Shown piece after piece: positions 44,435 through 52,311 of a DNA stretch of 62,439 bases. The notes under the pieces were generated by a model. The model was not told the origin of the DNA. It saw only the letters and a program-made list of their open reading frames with translations, and did no database searches. The position numbers were made by a program, and so were the translations under genes. The DNA comes from Fischerella muscicola PCC 7414 (lineage in GTDB: Bacteria > Cyanobacteriota > Cyanobacteriia > Cyanobacteriales > Nostocaceae). How positions within the stretch are numbered: the first letter of the stretch is position 1; each line of letters opens with the position of its first letter. Location of the stretch: positions 1 to 62,439 of the forward strand of contig NZ_AJLK01000113.1 in NCBI RefSeq assembly GCF_000317205.1. The letters run 5' to 3'.

Positions 44435-45883
44435 ATGGAGTTTTTAGGAAATTTTACTTTGGTGTGCGATCGCAGTGATGAACTGCCACAGTTAACTGAA
44501 CAATGTTATATAGAATTAACGCAATTTTCCCAATGCCAAACACTACCAAAAATCATTTTAGCTGAATGCGAACCGACGCGATTTTTAGCAGGTTTAATCG
44601 CTGCTGTGACTGCTAAATGTCCTGTTTTTCTTTGTAATCCTAATTGGGCAAAACAGGAATGGCAACAAGTATTTGATTTAGTGCAGCCAGATATTATTTG
44701 GGGAACAGCTGCAATGATGGGGAGGTGGGGCGGTGGGGTGATAGGGAGACAACTTTCCTCCATCACCCCTACCCTACGGGAAGCCGGTTGTGCGTCTACA
44801 CCCCATCTTCCTATCTCCCTATCTTTTAATTACCCACATATCATGATTCCCACCGGAGGTTCATCAGGCAAGATTAAATTTGCTGTTCATACCTGGGAAA
44901 CTCTCACAGCTTCAGTACGCGGGTTTACAGAATATTTTCAACTAGAAAAAATCAATTCATTTTGTGTATTGCCTTTATATCATGTCAGCGGTTTGATGCA
45001 ATTTATGCGTTGTTTTACCACTGGTGGTAAATTGGTAATTTCACCTTTTAAAGAAATAGCAGAGTATCAATTAAATCAATTTGAAGCAGCAGAATTTTTC
45101 ATATCTTTAGTACCAACTCAGCTACAAAGTTTGCTGCAAAATTCAGATTTAACAACATGGCTATCCCAATTTCAAACAGTGCTTATAGGAGGGGCGCCAG
45201 CTTGGGATGAAATTTTAGAAAAAGCGAGATATTACCAAATCCGCCTTGCTCTTACCTATGGTATGACAGAAACTGCTTCTCAAATTGCTACACTCAAACC
45301 AGATGATTTTCTCAATGGGAAAGTTAATAGTGGTCAAATTCTTCCTCATGCCAAAGTTATAATTTGCAATGATAAAGGTGATATATTAAATACTAACCAA
45401 GCAGGAAATATCACTATTCAATCAGAATCTTTAGCCCTTGGTTATTATCCCCTAGCTGCTAACCAGCAGCCCCTAGCCCCTACTTTTTCTACAGATGATA
45501 TCGGCTTTATAGACAACAATGGTTATTTAAATATAGTAGGGCGTAACAGCGATAAAATCATCACAGGTGGAGAAAATGTCTACCCTACAGAAATAGAATC
45601 AGCAATCAAAGCAACTGCAATGGTGAGTGATGTTTGTGTTGTAGGCATTCCAGATCAATATTGGGGACAAGCTGTAACAGCTATTTATGTTCCTAAAAAC
45701 TTAAATTATTCTGTAGCAGAAATTCAAAATTTACTCAAAGATAAACTTAGTAAATTTAAACTTCCTAAATACTGGATTTCTGTGGAAAATTTACCCCGCA
45801 ATTCTCAGGGTAAAATTAACCGCCAGCAGTTACGGGCAATAGCTTTAGATAACATTTTGCAACGCAGAGGGACGCAGAGGTAG
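44435..45883 (+). CDS. menE: o-Succinylbenzoate-CoA ligase MenE with in-frame repeat insertion
   Basis: This 482-residue acyl-CoA/AMP ligase has the P-loop-like 'MIPTGGSSGKIKFAVHTWE', 'LTYGMTETASQIATL', 'YLNIVGRNSDKIITGGENVY' and the C-terminal lysine in 'NSQGKINRQQLRA'. It activates o-succinylbenzoate to its CoA ester. Residues about 93-131 ('MMGRWGGGVIGRQLSS', 'PTLREAGCASTPHLPISLS') come from 'ggggaggtggggcggtgggg' and 'ccctatctccctatc' repeats that form an inverted pair, inserted between 'DIIWGTAA' and 'NYPHIMIPTGG'. The frame is kept. The gene directly follows menC after 55 bp of repeat DNA. Confidence 0.92.
   Translation: MEFLGNFTLVCDRSDELPQLTEQCYIELTQFSQCQTLPKIILAECEPTRFLAGLIAAVTAKCPVFLCNPNWAKQEWQQVFDLVQPDIIWGTAAMMGRWGGGVIGRQLSSITPTLREAGCASTPHLPISLSFNYPHIMIPTGGSSGKIKFAVHTWETLTASVRGFTEYFQLEKINSFCVLPLYHVSGLMQFMRCFTTGGKLVISPFKEIAEYQLNQFEAAEFFISLVPTQLQSLLQNSDLTTWLSQFQTVLIGGAPAWDEILEKARYYQIRLALTYGMTETASQIATLKPDDFLNGKVNSGQILPHAKVIICNDKGDILNTNQAGNITIQSESLALGYYPLAANQQPLAPTFSTDDIGFIDNNGYLNIVGRNSDKIITGGENVYPTEIESAIKATAMVSDVCVVGIPDQYWGQAVTAIYVPKNLNYSVAEIQNLLKDKLSKFKLPKYWISVENLPRNSQGKINRQQLRAIALDNILQRRGTQR
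44714..44828. repeat. Repeat insertion inside menE
   Basis: G-rich 'GGGGAGGTGGGGCGGTGGGG' is followed by 'CCTACCCTACGGGAAGCC' and a C-rich complement. Together they form an imperfect inverted repeat with no frame disruption. The 'CTACGGGAAGCC' part matches the composite elements at 25533 and 38388. Confidence 0.8.
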
Positions 45884-45927
45884 ACGCACCAGGTAGCAGA
45901 GTTTTTATACATGAGAATTTTAAGTTT

Positions 45928-46380
45928 TCAAATCGCTTCTCTCGATTTTCTTCTCTCTGCTTTCTCTGCGTCTGGTGCGTTTACTTCTAACCATTCAATC
46001 ATCTGCTGAGGTAACTCTGTTTTTTGTCTGCTAGTCACATCAATGCAAACATGCCTAGTAAACGCCTTAGCTACCATTACATCTGCTACTACAATTTCGT
46101 AGTTGATTTCAAACTTTTCAAGACTCAGTTTTTGTGGCATTAAACTAACGATTAATTTATCACCACAAAACATTGGGCGAAAAAAGTCAGCATTAGCATG
46201 AACAATAGGAAAAGCTACTGGTGGATTACTAAAAAACTCCTTAAGATTAATACCAGATGCTTCTAAAGATTCTTCATAAACTTCATGACAAATACTTAAA
46301 ACATTAGCAAAGTAAACTACCCCAGCAGCATCAGTATCTTGAAAGCGAACAGTGCGATGATAAGTAAAAGTCATACCCAT
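45928..46380 (-). CDS. 1,4-Dihydroxy-2-naphthoyl-CoA thioesterase (hotdog)
   Basis: This encodes about 150 residues from the Met at 46380 ('[20 protein letters not shown]'). The 4HBT hotdog motif '[20 protein letters not shown]' with the catalytic Asp and '[13 protein letters not shown]' are present. In cyanobacteria such a thioesterase hydrolyses DHNA-CoA in phylloquinone synthesis (Slr0204-type), and the adjacent menE supports that role here. It is convergent with menE, with repeat-like 'GAAAGCAGAGAGA...GACGCAGAGGTAGACGC' sequence at the end. Upstream in-frame codons run into a palindromic repeat and are not taken as the start. Confidence 0.88.
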   Translation of the reverse strand: MGMTFTYHRTVRFQDTDAAGVVYFANVLSICHEVYEESLEASGINLKEFFSNPPVAFPIVHANADFFRPMFCGDKLIVSLMPQKLSLEKFEINYEIVVADVMVAKAFTRHVCIDVTSRQKTELPQQMIEWLEVNAPDAEKAERRKSREAI

Positions 46381-46408
46381 TCCCTTTAAACGTGAAACAC
46401 ATTTGTGT

Positions 46409-46440
46409 TGTACCAGACATGCCGTGGCACGTCTGGTACA
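46409..46440. repeat. 32-bp near-palindrome 'TGTACCAGAC...'
   Basis: TGTACCAGACATGCCGTGGC followed by ACGTCTGGTACA forms a near-perfect palindrome upstream of the thioesterase start. A 31-bp relative is at 38341-38371. The pair suggests a dispersed palindromic repeat rather than a specific operator. Confidence 0.6.
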
Positions 46441-46589
46441 GGATTTAAATGTATCGTGATCAACGTGAAATGGTATCATTTGTAGCAACTAAAATAACGG
46501 TAGACACAAATCAAGTAGATGTTTTTTGTATATTATGCTGGCGCGAATGAGCGCTAGTGGTTAATTTCATTAATTTATGATGATCCGCG

Positions 46590-46621
46590 AGATCCCCGAC
46601 TTTTTAAAAAGTCGGGGATCT
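46590..46621. repeat. Perfect 32-bp palindrome 'AGATCCCCGACTTTTT...'
   Basis: AGATCCCCGACTTTTT followed by its exact complement makes a 16-bp-arm palindrome. A 33-bp copy is at 62367-62399 and a half copy at 2269-2290. It could act as a terminator, but its spread marks it as a repeat family. Confidence 0.85.
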
Positions 46622-46663
46622 CGACTTAGACCACTAGTTAGATGCTCAAATCTAAATCCTAAA

Positions 46664-47125
46664 TTATTTGACTGGTTGTAATCGCGTTACTTTGAGTTTA
46701 AAACCTCCTACTCCAGTTTCGCCAAAAGACCGGACGCGAACAATGTAAGTTCCAGGTTCTGTAATGCGGGTGAATAACAAGGAATTACTGCTACCATCAG
46801 GACCATCATCATTTTCTGCTACTGTCGTGCCGTCTGGAGCCAGTAAAGTGACAATACTGTCAAAGCTTTCAGAACTAAGATCAACCGCCAGATTATCGCC
46901 CTTTTTCAGAGTTACCATATAATCACGGGCAAATCCACCCTGACCTGTGGGAATATCTTTTTCTGACAGCGTATCGGAAACTTCATAACTGCCAGGTAGA
47001 GGAATTGGGTTATACAACTTATTAACTTGAGCAAAAGCTGCTGTTGAACTTAAACCAATTGCCAGCAAAGAGGCAGGAATGAAAGCGATCTGTTTTAAAC
47101 TCACTACAAAAGCCTGACTTCTCAT
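46664..47125 (-). CDS. Exported PPC-domain protein
   Basis: This encodes about 153 residues from the Met at 47125 ('MRSQAFVVSLKQIAF'). A signal peptide ends near 'STAAFAQ'. The mature part is a single PPC (bacterial pre-peptidase C-terminal) beta-sandwich domain ('GGFARDYMVTLKKGDNLAVD', 'SIVTLLAPDGTTVAENDDGP', 'GTYIVRVRSFGETGVGGFKL'). PPC domains usually trail secreted proteases; here the domain stands alone, so a binding role at the cell surface is likely. Palindromic repeats lie just downstream. Confidence 0.86.
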   Translation of the reverse strand: MRSQAFVVSLKQIAFIPASLLAIGLSSTAAFAQVNKLYNPIPLPGSYEVSDTLSEKDIPTGQGGFARDYMVTLKKGDNLAVDLSSESFDSIVTLLAPDGTTVAENDDGPDGSSNSLLFTRITEPGTYIVRVRSFGETGVGGFKLKVTRLQPVK

Positions 47126-47233
47126 CCCTAAAAGTTTTCCCACAAACTAAGCGTGATTGGCCCAATTATAGTTGTCTCTGGCACAGCTTGCCCACGTATG
47201 ATTCAGTTATCAGTTATCAATTATCAGGGTGTA

Positions 47234-47899
47234 TCAGGGTGATAAATGTTTGCTGTTGACTGATTTCACACTGATGGCAACTGCTACTAAACCATAAACA
47301 CTTATCCCACTTTCACGAAGTATCTGCATAGCAGACCTGGCAGTTGCACCTGTAGTGTAAATATCATCTACTAATAGCACTGGAGTTTTTGGACGCAGAC
47401 AAAAGTCTTTCCCTAATCCAAAGGCTTCATTTAAATTTTCTTCTCGTTCTGATGCAGATAAGTCAAACTGTGCTTGAGTTACTTTAATTCTTTCTAAGCC
47501 ATGTTTTTTTAATTGTAACCCAGTTACTTCGCAAAAGCTTTGACCTATGAGTGCAGCTTGATTATAGCCACGTTGCTTGAGCTTTTGAGCATGAAGTGGG
47601 ATCGGAACAACTACTAAATTATGATCGCACCCGTGATGTGATAGCCATGCTTGTGCTAATAATTGACCCAACAGACGAGCGATTTCGGGGTGATTTTCGT
47701 ATTTCATTGTAGCGATCGCTCGTTTGAGGATACCGCTATATGTACCCCAAGCAAATATCGGCAGAGAGTGTGTGTTGGGATTATGACATTTTTGCAGTTG
47801 GCGAATACAGTTGGGACATAGTTCTTGGGAGGTGGAACGTTGGCACAAAGGACAATTCTCTTGGAGAAAGAGGTTGAGTAGGTTTTTCCAATTGATCAT
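47234..47899 (-). CDS. comF: ComF family amidophosphoribosyltransferase-like protein
   Basis: This 221-residue protein has an N-terminal four-cysteine zinc site ('CPLCQRSTSQELCPNC'). The middle carries 'PIFAWGTYSGILKRAIATMK' and 'VVPIPLHAQKLKQRGYNQAA'. The PRPP-binding motif is 'PVLLVDDIYTTGATARSAMQ'. This is the layout of ComF, needed for DNA uptake (natural competence) in many bacteria, including cyanobacteria. It stands alone. Length is as expected. Confidence 0.9.
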   Translation of the reverse strand: MINWKNLLNLFLQENCPLCQRSTSQELCPNCIRQLQKCHNPNTHSLPIFAWGTYSGILKRAIATMKYENHPEIARLLGQLLAQAWLSHHGCDHNLVVVPIPLHAQKLKQRGYNQAALIGQSFCEVTGLQLKKHGLERIKVTQAQFDLSASEREENLNEAFGLGKDFCLRPKTPVLLVDDIYTTGATARSAMQILRESGISVYGLVAVAISVKSVNSKHLSP

Positions 47900-48080
47900 T
47901 TGTCATTAGTCATTGATCATTGGTTATTTGTAACAAATATTTCTCTAAATATATGTAGGGTGAGCGATCGCCCTTCTCTATTACTATTTAATCCCATTTA
48001 ATGGGACGTTTCAATAATTTCTATTAAAAAAATATTATACTTGGATTAGTCTTGTTAAATGGGACACTAATCACTAATGT

Positions 48081-48152
48081 ACAGAGGCAATTAATCGCAC
48101 AGAGGCGATTTATCGCACAGACGTAATTAATTGTACAGACGCGATTTATCGC
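48081..48152. repeat. Four 18-bp tandem repeats upstream of the Pepco gene
   Basis: Four consecutive 18-bp units read ACAGAGGCAATTAATCGC, ACAGAGGCGATTTATCGC, ACAGACGTAATTAATTGT and ACAGACGCGATTTATCGC (48081-48152), followed by GTCTC. A related 28-bp perfect palindrome occurs at 53124-53151. They sit 25 bp upstream of the first gene of the DGR locus and could carry promoter or regulator sites. Confidence 0.75.
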
Positions 48153-48177
48153 GTCTCTACCCACTAATCAACAAACT

Positions 48178-48570
48178 ATGTCAACAGAAATTCCAACTCC
48201 AAAACAAATCTGGATTATTACTGAAGAAGTTGCTGAAACTGCTACTTCTGTGGAAACTACGACTACTGGTGCAAGAAGCAGTCGTGATTTAGGCGGAATA
48301 CTTGGTGCAGAAGTTACGGAAACGACAGAATTCAAGTTCACCAGGTATAAAGCTGTGGAAGTAGACCAACTCAAGCAGGAAATGTCAGGATTTTTGCAGG
48401 CGATGCGAGAAATTCTTGAAGAAGCGGACCCGCCAAATTCTAAAATCCAACTTGAGGAGGTGGAGTTATCTGTAGAAATTAATGGCGAAGGAAAAATCAG
48501 CCTGTTTGGGGTTGGTGGAAAAGCGGGAGGTAAGGGTGCGATGACTTTCAAATTCAAGCGACGTTCATAG
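48178..48570 (+). CDS. Pepco-like (peptidase-co-occurring) domain protein
   Basis: This 130-residue protein begins 'MSTEIPTPKQIWIITEEVAE', has an amphipathic helix 'AVEVDQLKQEMSGFLQAMRE', and ends with a beta-rich 'LEEVELSVEINGEGKISLFG' and 'GGKAGGKGAMTFKFKRRS'. The design matches the small domain found next to caspase-like peptidases in bacterial conflict systems (Pepco), whose role is unknown and may be adaptor or regulator. It lies about 105 bp upstream of the caspase-FGE gene, same strand, so an operon with the DGR target is likely. The exact domain name is inferred from sequence look and context. Confidence 0.65.
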   Translation: MSTEIPTPKQIWIITEEVAETATSVETTTTGARSSRDLGGILGAEVTETTEFKFTRYKAVEVDQLKQEMSGFLQAMREILEEADPPNSKIQLEEVELSVEINGEGKISLFGVGGKAGGKGAMTFKFKRRS

Positions 48571-48593
48571 TCAGCACTTTAGTGCTTGAATAT

Positions 48594-48620
48594 TTGAGGA
48601 CTAAAGTCCTCACTACAAAC
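48594..48620. repeat. Hairpin of the ACTACAAAC family
   Basis: 'GGACTAAAGTCC' (48598-48609) is a perfect 6-bp-arm hairpin followed by TCACTACAAACG, the third member of the family seen at 4374 and 8100. A second hairpin, 'AGCACTTTAGTGCT', lies just upstream at about 48574. They lie between the Pepco gene and the caspase gene. Confidence 0.5.
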
Positions 48621-48658
48621 GCCGCAAAGTTAGTTTGGCGGACTATTAGTAATTAAAT

Positions 48659-48692
48659 ATGGGTAGGAATTGGGCATGGGTAGGAATTGGGC
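48659..48692 (+). repeat. 17-bp tandem duplication at the start of the caspase gene
   Basis: ATGGGTAGGAATTGGGC occurs twice in a row (48659-48675 and 48676-48692). The second copy begins the caspase gene. As 17 is not a multiple of three, the first ATG reads another frame and gives only a 16-residue peptide. It is a possible upstream decoy or slippage site. Confidence 0.8.
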
Positions 48693-50571
48693 GATCGTTG
48701 TCGGCATAAACAATTACAATAATCTTCAGCAACTCAAGTGTGCCAAGCGAGATGCTGAAGCAATGGAAACTTGGTTCCAAGATGAAGCCAGGTTTGATGC
48801 AGTTTTGAAGTTTACCGAAGATTCTCCCACGATTTATCAAGTAGACATCTACAAAGCTAATCCGCCGATACCAACTCAGCCTACCTACGGTAATTTTCGC
48901 CGTTTTTTACGGGCAAACTTTGAAAAACCACTGTTGGAAACAGGAGATAATCTTTGGTTTTTCTTTGCTGGACATGGTTGTCGTGAAAATGACCGTGACT
49001 ATCTCATGTTTTTGGATAGTGATCCAGGAGATGTAGAACATACGGCAATCCCAATTGATTATGTTACCCAAAGATTGCGCCGCAGTGGGGCTGATAATGT
49101 AGTCTTGTTTTTAGATGCTTGCCGTAATGAAGGAGGTAGAGGCGGTTTAGGAATTGGTAAAGAACATCCAGGAGTGATCACGTTTTATTCTTGCAGTCCT
49201 CAAGAGAAAGCCTACGAAATTGAAGCTTTAAATCAAGGATCATTCACTCATGTCTTGCTAGAAGCTTTGCGGATACAAGGAGAGGGTAATTGTGCTACTG
49301 TTGAACGGCTCAACCAACACTTGTATAATTCTGTTCCAGAACTAAATCGTCGCTACAATCAGCCTAGACAAACTCCATACACTGTTGTTGATCCTGCAAC
49401 CAAGCTGCATTTGATTCTTTTACCCAAGCAAGCAACCCTAAAAGATGTCGCTATCCTCAAAACCGATGCATTTGAAGCTGAAGTGCAAGGAAACCTAGAA
49501 CTAGCTGAACAATTATGGATTCGAGTGTTAGCAGTTTCGAGCGCAGACCGACAGGCGATTAATGCGATTAAAAGAATTGGTTCAGGTCAAGGACAACCGA
49601 TTCCACATCCAAACCCTGAAACTGTAATTTCATCAACTACTCAACCTGTCACTTCCTCAAGAGGAGACACACCAACCCCAAAAAATCAATTACCGATTTT
49701 TCAGTTTGAGATCATCACTGTTAACGACAGAGGTAAAGAAATTAGGCGAGACAAACGTCAAGCCGAATATTTCACTGAAAATCTTGGCAATGGTGTCACC
49801 TTAGAAATGGTTGCTATTCCTGGTGGAAGCTTTACTATGGGCGCACTAGAAAATGAAGAAGGAAGTACTGATGATGAACGTCCCCAACACCAAGTCACTG
49901 TTCAACCCTTCTTTATCGGTAAATATCCCATTACTCAGGCGCAGTGGCGAGTAGTCGCAGCATTACCCAAAGTAGAACGGGATTTGAAGTCAGATCCTTC
50001 TTTTTTTAAAGGTGATCGTCTCCCGGTAGAATGCGTGACTTGGTATGATGCTGTCGAGTTCTGTGCTAGACTGGCGCGAAAAACAGGACGTGATTATCGC
50101 CTTCCCAGTGAAGCTGAGTGGGAGTATGCTTGTCGCGCAGGAACGACTACGCCATTTCATTTTGGTGAGACGATTACGACAGACTTAGCAAATTATAGAG
50201 GTACAGATATCAGAGAATATAAATGGTCAGGCTCTTATGGTAATGCTCCCAAGGGAGAATATCGAGAGCAAACCACTCCTGTAGATAGTTTTCCACCTAA
50301 TGCCTTTGGACTTTACGATATGCACGGGAATGTCTGGGAGTGGTGTCAAGATACCTGGCATGAAAACTATCAAGGAGCGCCAACAGATGGCAGAGCTTGG
50401 CTAAGTGAAAATGAAAATGATAATGATAATTATTATCGGCTGCTGCGCGGTGGTTCTTGGTTCGACATTCCTGGAAATTGCCGTTCTGCCAATCGTAACA
50501 GGCTCAACCCAGACGACGACCTCTTCATCGGGTTTCGGGTGGTCTGTTTCGTTGCGCCGAGGACTAAATAG
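48676..50571 (+). CDS. Caspase (C14)-FGE protein, DGR variable target
   Basis: This encodes 631 residues from ATG 48676. A caspase-fold peptidase domain (about 1-240) begins 'MGRNWAIVVGINNYNNLQQL', with catalytic His100 in 'FFAGHGCREND' and Cys149 in 'FLDACRNEGG', both present. A Pro/Ser/Thr-rich linker (about 310-350) follows. The C-terminal formylglycine-generating-enzyme/C-type-lectin-like domain spans about 370-631 ('VTLEMVAIPGGSFTMGALEN', 'RLPSEAEWEYACRAGTT', 'NVWEWCQDTW'). The last 40 residues ('RLLRGGSW...[10 protein letters not shown]') are the variable region copied from the template repeat at 52184. Such lectin-fold tails serve as binding surfaces in DGR proteins, so this is probably a sensor-effector whose binding site is diversified. 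An upstream TTG at 48670 is less likely. Confidence 0.93.
   Translation: MGRNWAIVVGINNYNNLQQLKCAKRDAEAMETWFQDEARFDAVLKFTEDSPTIYQVDIYKANPPIPTQPTYGNFRRFLRANFEKPLLETGDNLWFFFAGHGCRENDRDYLMFLDSDPGDVEHTAIPIDYVTQRLRRSGADNVVLFLDACRNEGGRGGLGIGKEHPGVITFYSCSPQEKAYEIEALNQGSFTHVLLEALRIQGEGNCATVERLNQHLYNSVPELNRRYNQPRQTPYTVVDPATKLHLILLPKQATLKDVAILKTDAFEAEVQGNLELAEQLWIRVLAVSSADRQAINAIKRIGSGQGQPIPHPNPETVISSTTQPVTSSRGDTPTPKNQLPIFQFEIITVNDRGKEIRRDKRQAEYFTENLGNGVTLEMVAIPGGSFTMGALENEEGSTDDERPQHQVTVQPFFIGKYPITQAQWRVVAALPKVERDLKSDPSFFKGDRLPVECVTWYDAVEFCARLARKTGRDYRLPSEAEWEYACRAGTTTPFHFGETITTDLANYRGTDIREYKWSGSYGNAPKGEYREQTTPVDSFPPNAFGLYDMHGNVWEWCQDTWHENYQGAPTDGRAWLSENENDNDNYYRLLRGGSWFDIPGNCRSANRNRLNPDDDLFIGFRVVCFVAPRTK
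50437..50561 (+). other. DGR variable repeat (VR)
   Basis: This 125-bp stretch at the 3' end of the caspase-FGE gene matches the template repeat at 52184-52311 base for base, except at template adenines and one missing codon. Twelve substitutions lie at TR adenines (for example AAC to TTC, GAC or CTC; GAA to GGA). The shared 3' part, 'ATCGGGTTTCGGGTGGTCTG' to CCGAG, has no differences and is the likely initiation-of-mutagenic-homing region. It encodes protein residues 588-629. Confidence 0.95.
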
Positions 50572-50763
50572 CCCTTGACACTTTTGCACTTTTACCCTTT
50601 CCCCTTCTTCTTTTTGCCCTTTCTAAGCGTAGCGGAGCGGAGCGATCTAAAATTTTTTTAAATTTGATAAAACTCAAATTATTCTTTTTTAATTCTACTT
50701 TAAAAGTGTGTAAAATACAATTTTTAGAATATAAAGTCTGTTTTGCATTCTTATTAAAAATCA
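50572..50763. other. Spacer between VR and avd
   Basis: This 192-bp spacer has a C/T-rich tract on the plus strand right after the VR stop (50580-50620), then 'AAGCGTAGCGGAGCGGAGCG' and an AT-rich stretch before avd. No convincing cruciform like that known in phage BPP-1 is seen, nor a clear terminator. Confidence 0.4.
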
Positions 50764-51105
50764 ATGGAAGAATTATCAATTATTCAAAAAACCTATGATT
50801 TAATTAAATGGTACGTTCCAATCCTCAACGGTCTGCCCAATTCTCATAAATTTACTTTAGCAAACAGAATAATTAATGAATTGTACGATTTATTAGATGG
50901 TTTAATCATTGCTCGTTATACTAAGGATAAGCTAAATAAATTAGAATCGTTAAATAGTCAATTAGATATTTTACGTTATCAAACACGTCTGTTATTTGAT
51001 TTTAAATTAATTCCAGTACATAGATATGAATATGCAGGAAAATTAATCAATGAAATTGGTCTGGAATTAGGTGGATGGATTAAACAGCAGAATAAGTTAA
51101 AATAA
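50764..51105 (+). CDS. avd: Accessory variability determinant (Avd-like)
   Basis: This 113-residue, all-helical protein matches the four-helix-bundle Avd family ('[20 protein letters not shown]', '[20 protein letters not shown]', '[17 protein letters not shown]', '[20 protein letters not shown]'). In DGRs, Avd forms a basic pentamer that binds the reverse transcriptase and the template RNA and is required for cDNA synthesis. It ends 1 nt before the RT start, so the two are translated together. Its AT-rich composition differs from the FGE gene. Confidence 0.92.
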   Translation: MEELSIIQKTYDLIKWYVPILNGLPNSHKFTLANRIINELYDLLDGLIIARYTKDKLNKLESLNSQLDILRYQTRLLFDFKLIPVHRYEYAGKLINEIGLELGGWIKQQNKLK

Positions 51106-51106
51106 T

Positions 51107-52165
51107 ATGAAACGCTACAGCAACCTTTATTCTCAAATTGCTGCTTTTGACAATATCCTCGTAGCAGCGAGAAAAGCACAAAAGGGTAAAAGATTTAGAG
51201 AAAAAGTGTTAGCTTTCAACTATAATTTAGAAGGTGAACTGACAAAATTGCAGCAGGAATTAACTAAGAAAACATATCAACCTGGTACTTATAGAACCTT
51301 TTTTATTAAAGAACCAAAAAGTCGCATGATTTCTGCCGCTCCTTACCGTGATAGAGTAGTACATCATGCTTTATGTAATGTTATTGTTCCTTTAATTGAA
51401 CCCACATTTATTTCTGATTCATACGCTAATCGGTTAGGATTTGGTACTCATCGCGCTTTACATCGCTTTACTCATTTTGCTCGTAGTAGTTGCTATGTAC
51501 TTCAATGTGATATTCAGAAATATTTTCCCAGCATCGACCACGAAATTTTGAAAAATCTACTCCGCCGAAAAATTAAATGTCAGGATACTCTCTGGTTAAT
51601 TGATACTATCATCGACAACAGTAACGAACAGTTAGCAGCAATTGAGTATTTTAAATCAGATGATTTATTAACACCAGTACAAAGACGTCGGGGTTTACCA
51701 ATTGGAAATCTTACCAGTCAATTTTTTGCGAATGTCTATCTCAACACTTTTGACCACTTTGTTAAAGAACAACTCCAAGTAAAAAAATATCTTCGTTATG
51801 TCGATGACTTTGCCTTATTTTCGGATGACAGGGGGTTTTTAACCGAAGTAAGATTAGCTATTGAAGAGTATTTAGCTCAGTTAAGACTCAAAATTCATCC
51901 GGTAAAAAGTCAATTATTTGAAACAAAGCACGGCGCTAATTTTGTTGGTTTTCGCATCTTGCCAGACCGCATCCGAGTACGTGCAGAAAACTTGCGAAGG
52001 GCAAAACGCAGATTGAGAAAAATGCAACTTGACTACATTCACGGTAAGATTAGCCAAGAGAAAGTATCCCAATCAATTCAGAGTTGGTATGCTCATTTAG
52101 AGCATGGAGATACTTGGCAGTTGCGTCAACAGATATTTGCTGCACTCGCTTGGACGAGGGAGTAA
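51107..52165 (+). CDS. DGR reverse transcriptase
   Basis: This 352-residue reverse transcriptase has the motif A region '[14 protein letters not shown]' with catalytic Asp, motif C '[12 protein letters not shown]' (Tyr231-Val-Asp-Asp234), and motif 4 '[17 protein letters not shown]'. The I-G-x-x-x-S-Q form in motif 4 replaces the QGxxxSP of retrons and group II introns and is typical of DGR enzymes. There is no maturase or endonuclease domain. It copies the TR RNA with errors at adenines, and the cDNA replaces the VR. The TR begins 19 bp after the stop. ATG 51107 follows avd by 1 nt; there is no strong Shine-Dalgarno, consistent with coupling. Confidence 0.96.
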   Translation: MKRYSNLYSQIAAFDNILVAARKAQKGKRFREKVLAFNYNLEGELTKLQQELTKKTYQPGTYRTFFIKEPKSRMISAAPYRDRVVHHALCNVIVPLIEPTFISDSYANRLGFGTHRALHRFTHFARSSCYVLQCDIQKYFPSIDHEILKNLLRRKIKCQDTLWLIDTIIDNSNEQLAAIEYFKSDDLLTPVQRRRGLPIGNLTSQFFANVYLNTFDHFVKEQLQVKKYLRYVDDFALFSDDRGFLTEVRLAIEEYLAQLRLKIHPVKSQLFETKHGANFVGFRILPDRIRVRAENLRRAKRRLRKMQLDYIHGKISQEKVSQSIQSWYAHLEHGDTWQLRQQIFAALAWTRE

Positions 52166-52183
52166 AGAAGGGACAGGCAACTC

Positions 52184-52311
52184 CGGCTGCTGCGCGGTGG
52201 TTCTTGGAACAACAATCCTGAAAATTGCCGTTCTGCCAATCGTAACAGGAACAACCCAGACAACGACAACAACAACATCGGGTTTCGGGTGGTCTGTTTC
52301 GTTGCGCCGAG
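52184..52311 (+). ncRNA. DGR template repeat (TR)
   Basis: This 128-bp repeat is homologous to the VR at 50437-50561. In the reading frame of the VR it would encode '[20 protein letters not shown]' and then '[18 protein letters not shown]', with ten AAC and three AAT codons at sites to be varied. The variable core (24 codons after TGG to ATC) contains 31 adenines; 12 are changed in the VR and one AAC is missing there. It lies 18 bp after the reverse transcriptase stop on the same strand, the usual place. It is transcribed as part of a non-coding template RNA. Confidence 0.95.

Noticed and set aside
47979-48020. Sequence 'AATCCCATTTAATGGGACG' followed by 'TTTCAATAATTTC' resembling a cyanobacterial CRISPR repeat
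   Set aside because: It occurs once only, with no regularly spaced copies and no cas genes in the window.
48168-48557. Minus-strand open frame of 129 residues opposite the Pepco gene
   Set aside because: It is an antisense shadow with Ser/Pro/Val-rich random composition. The plus-strand frame has the family pattern and the operon context.
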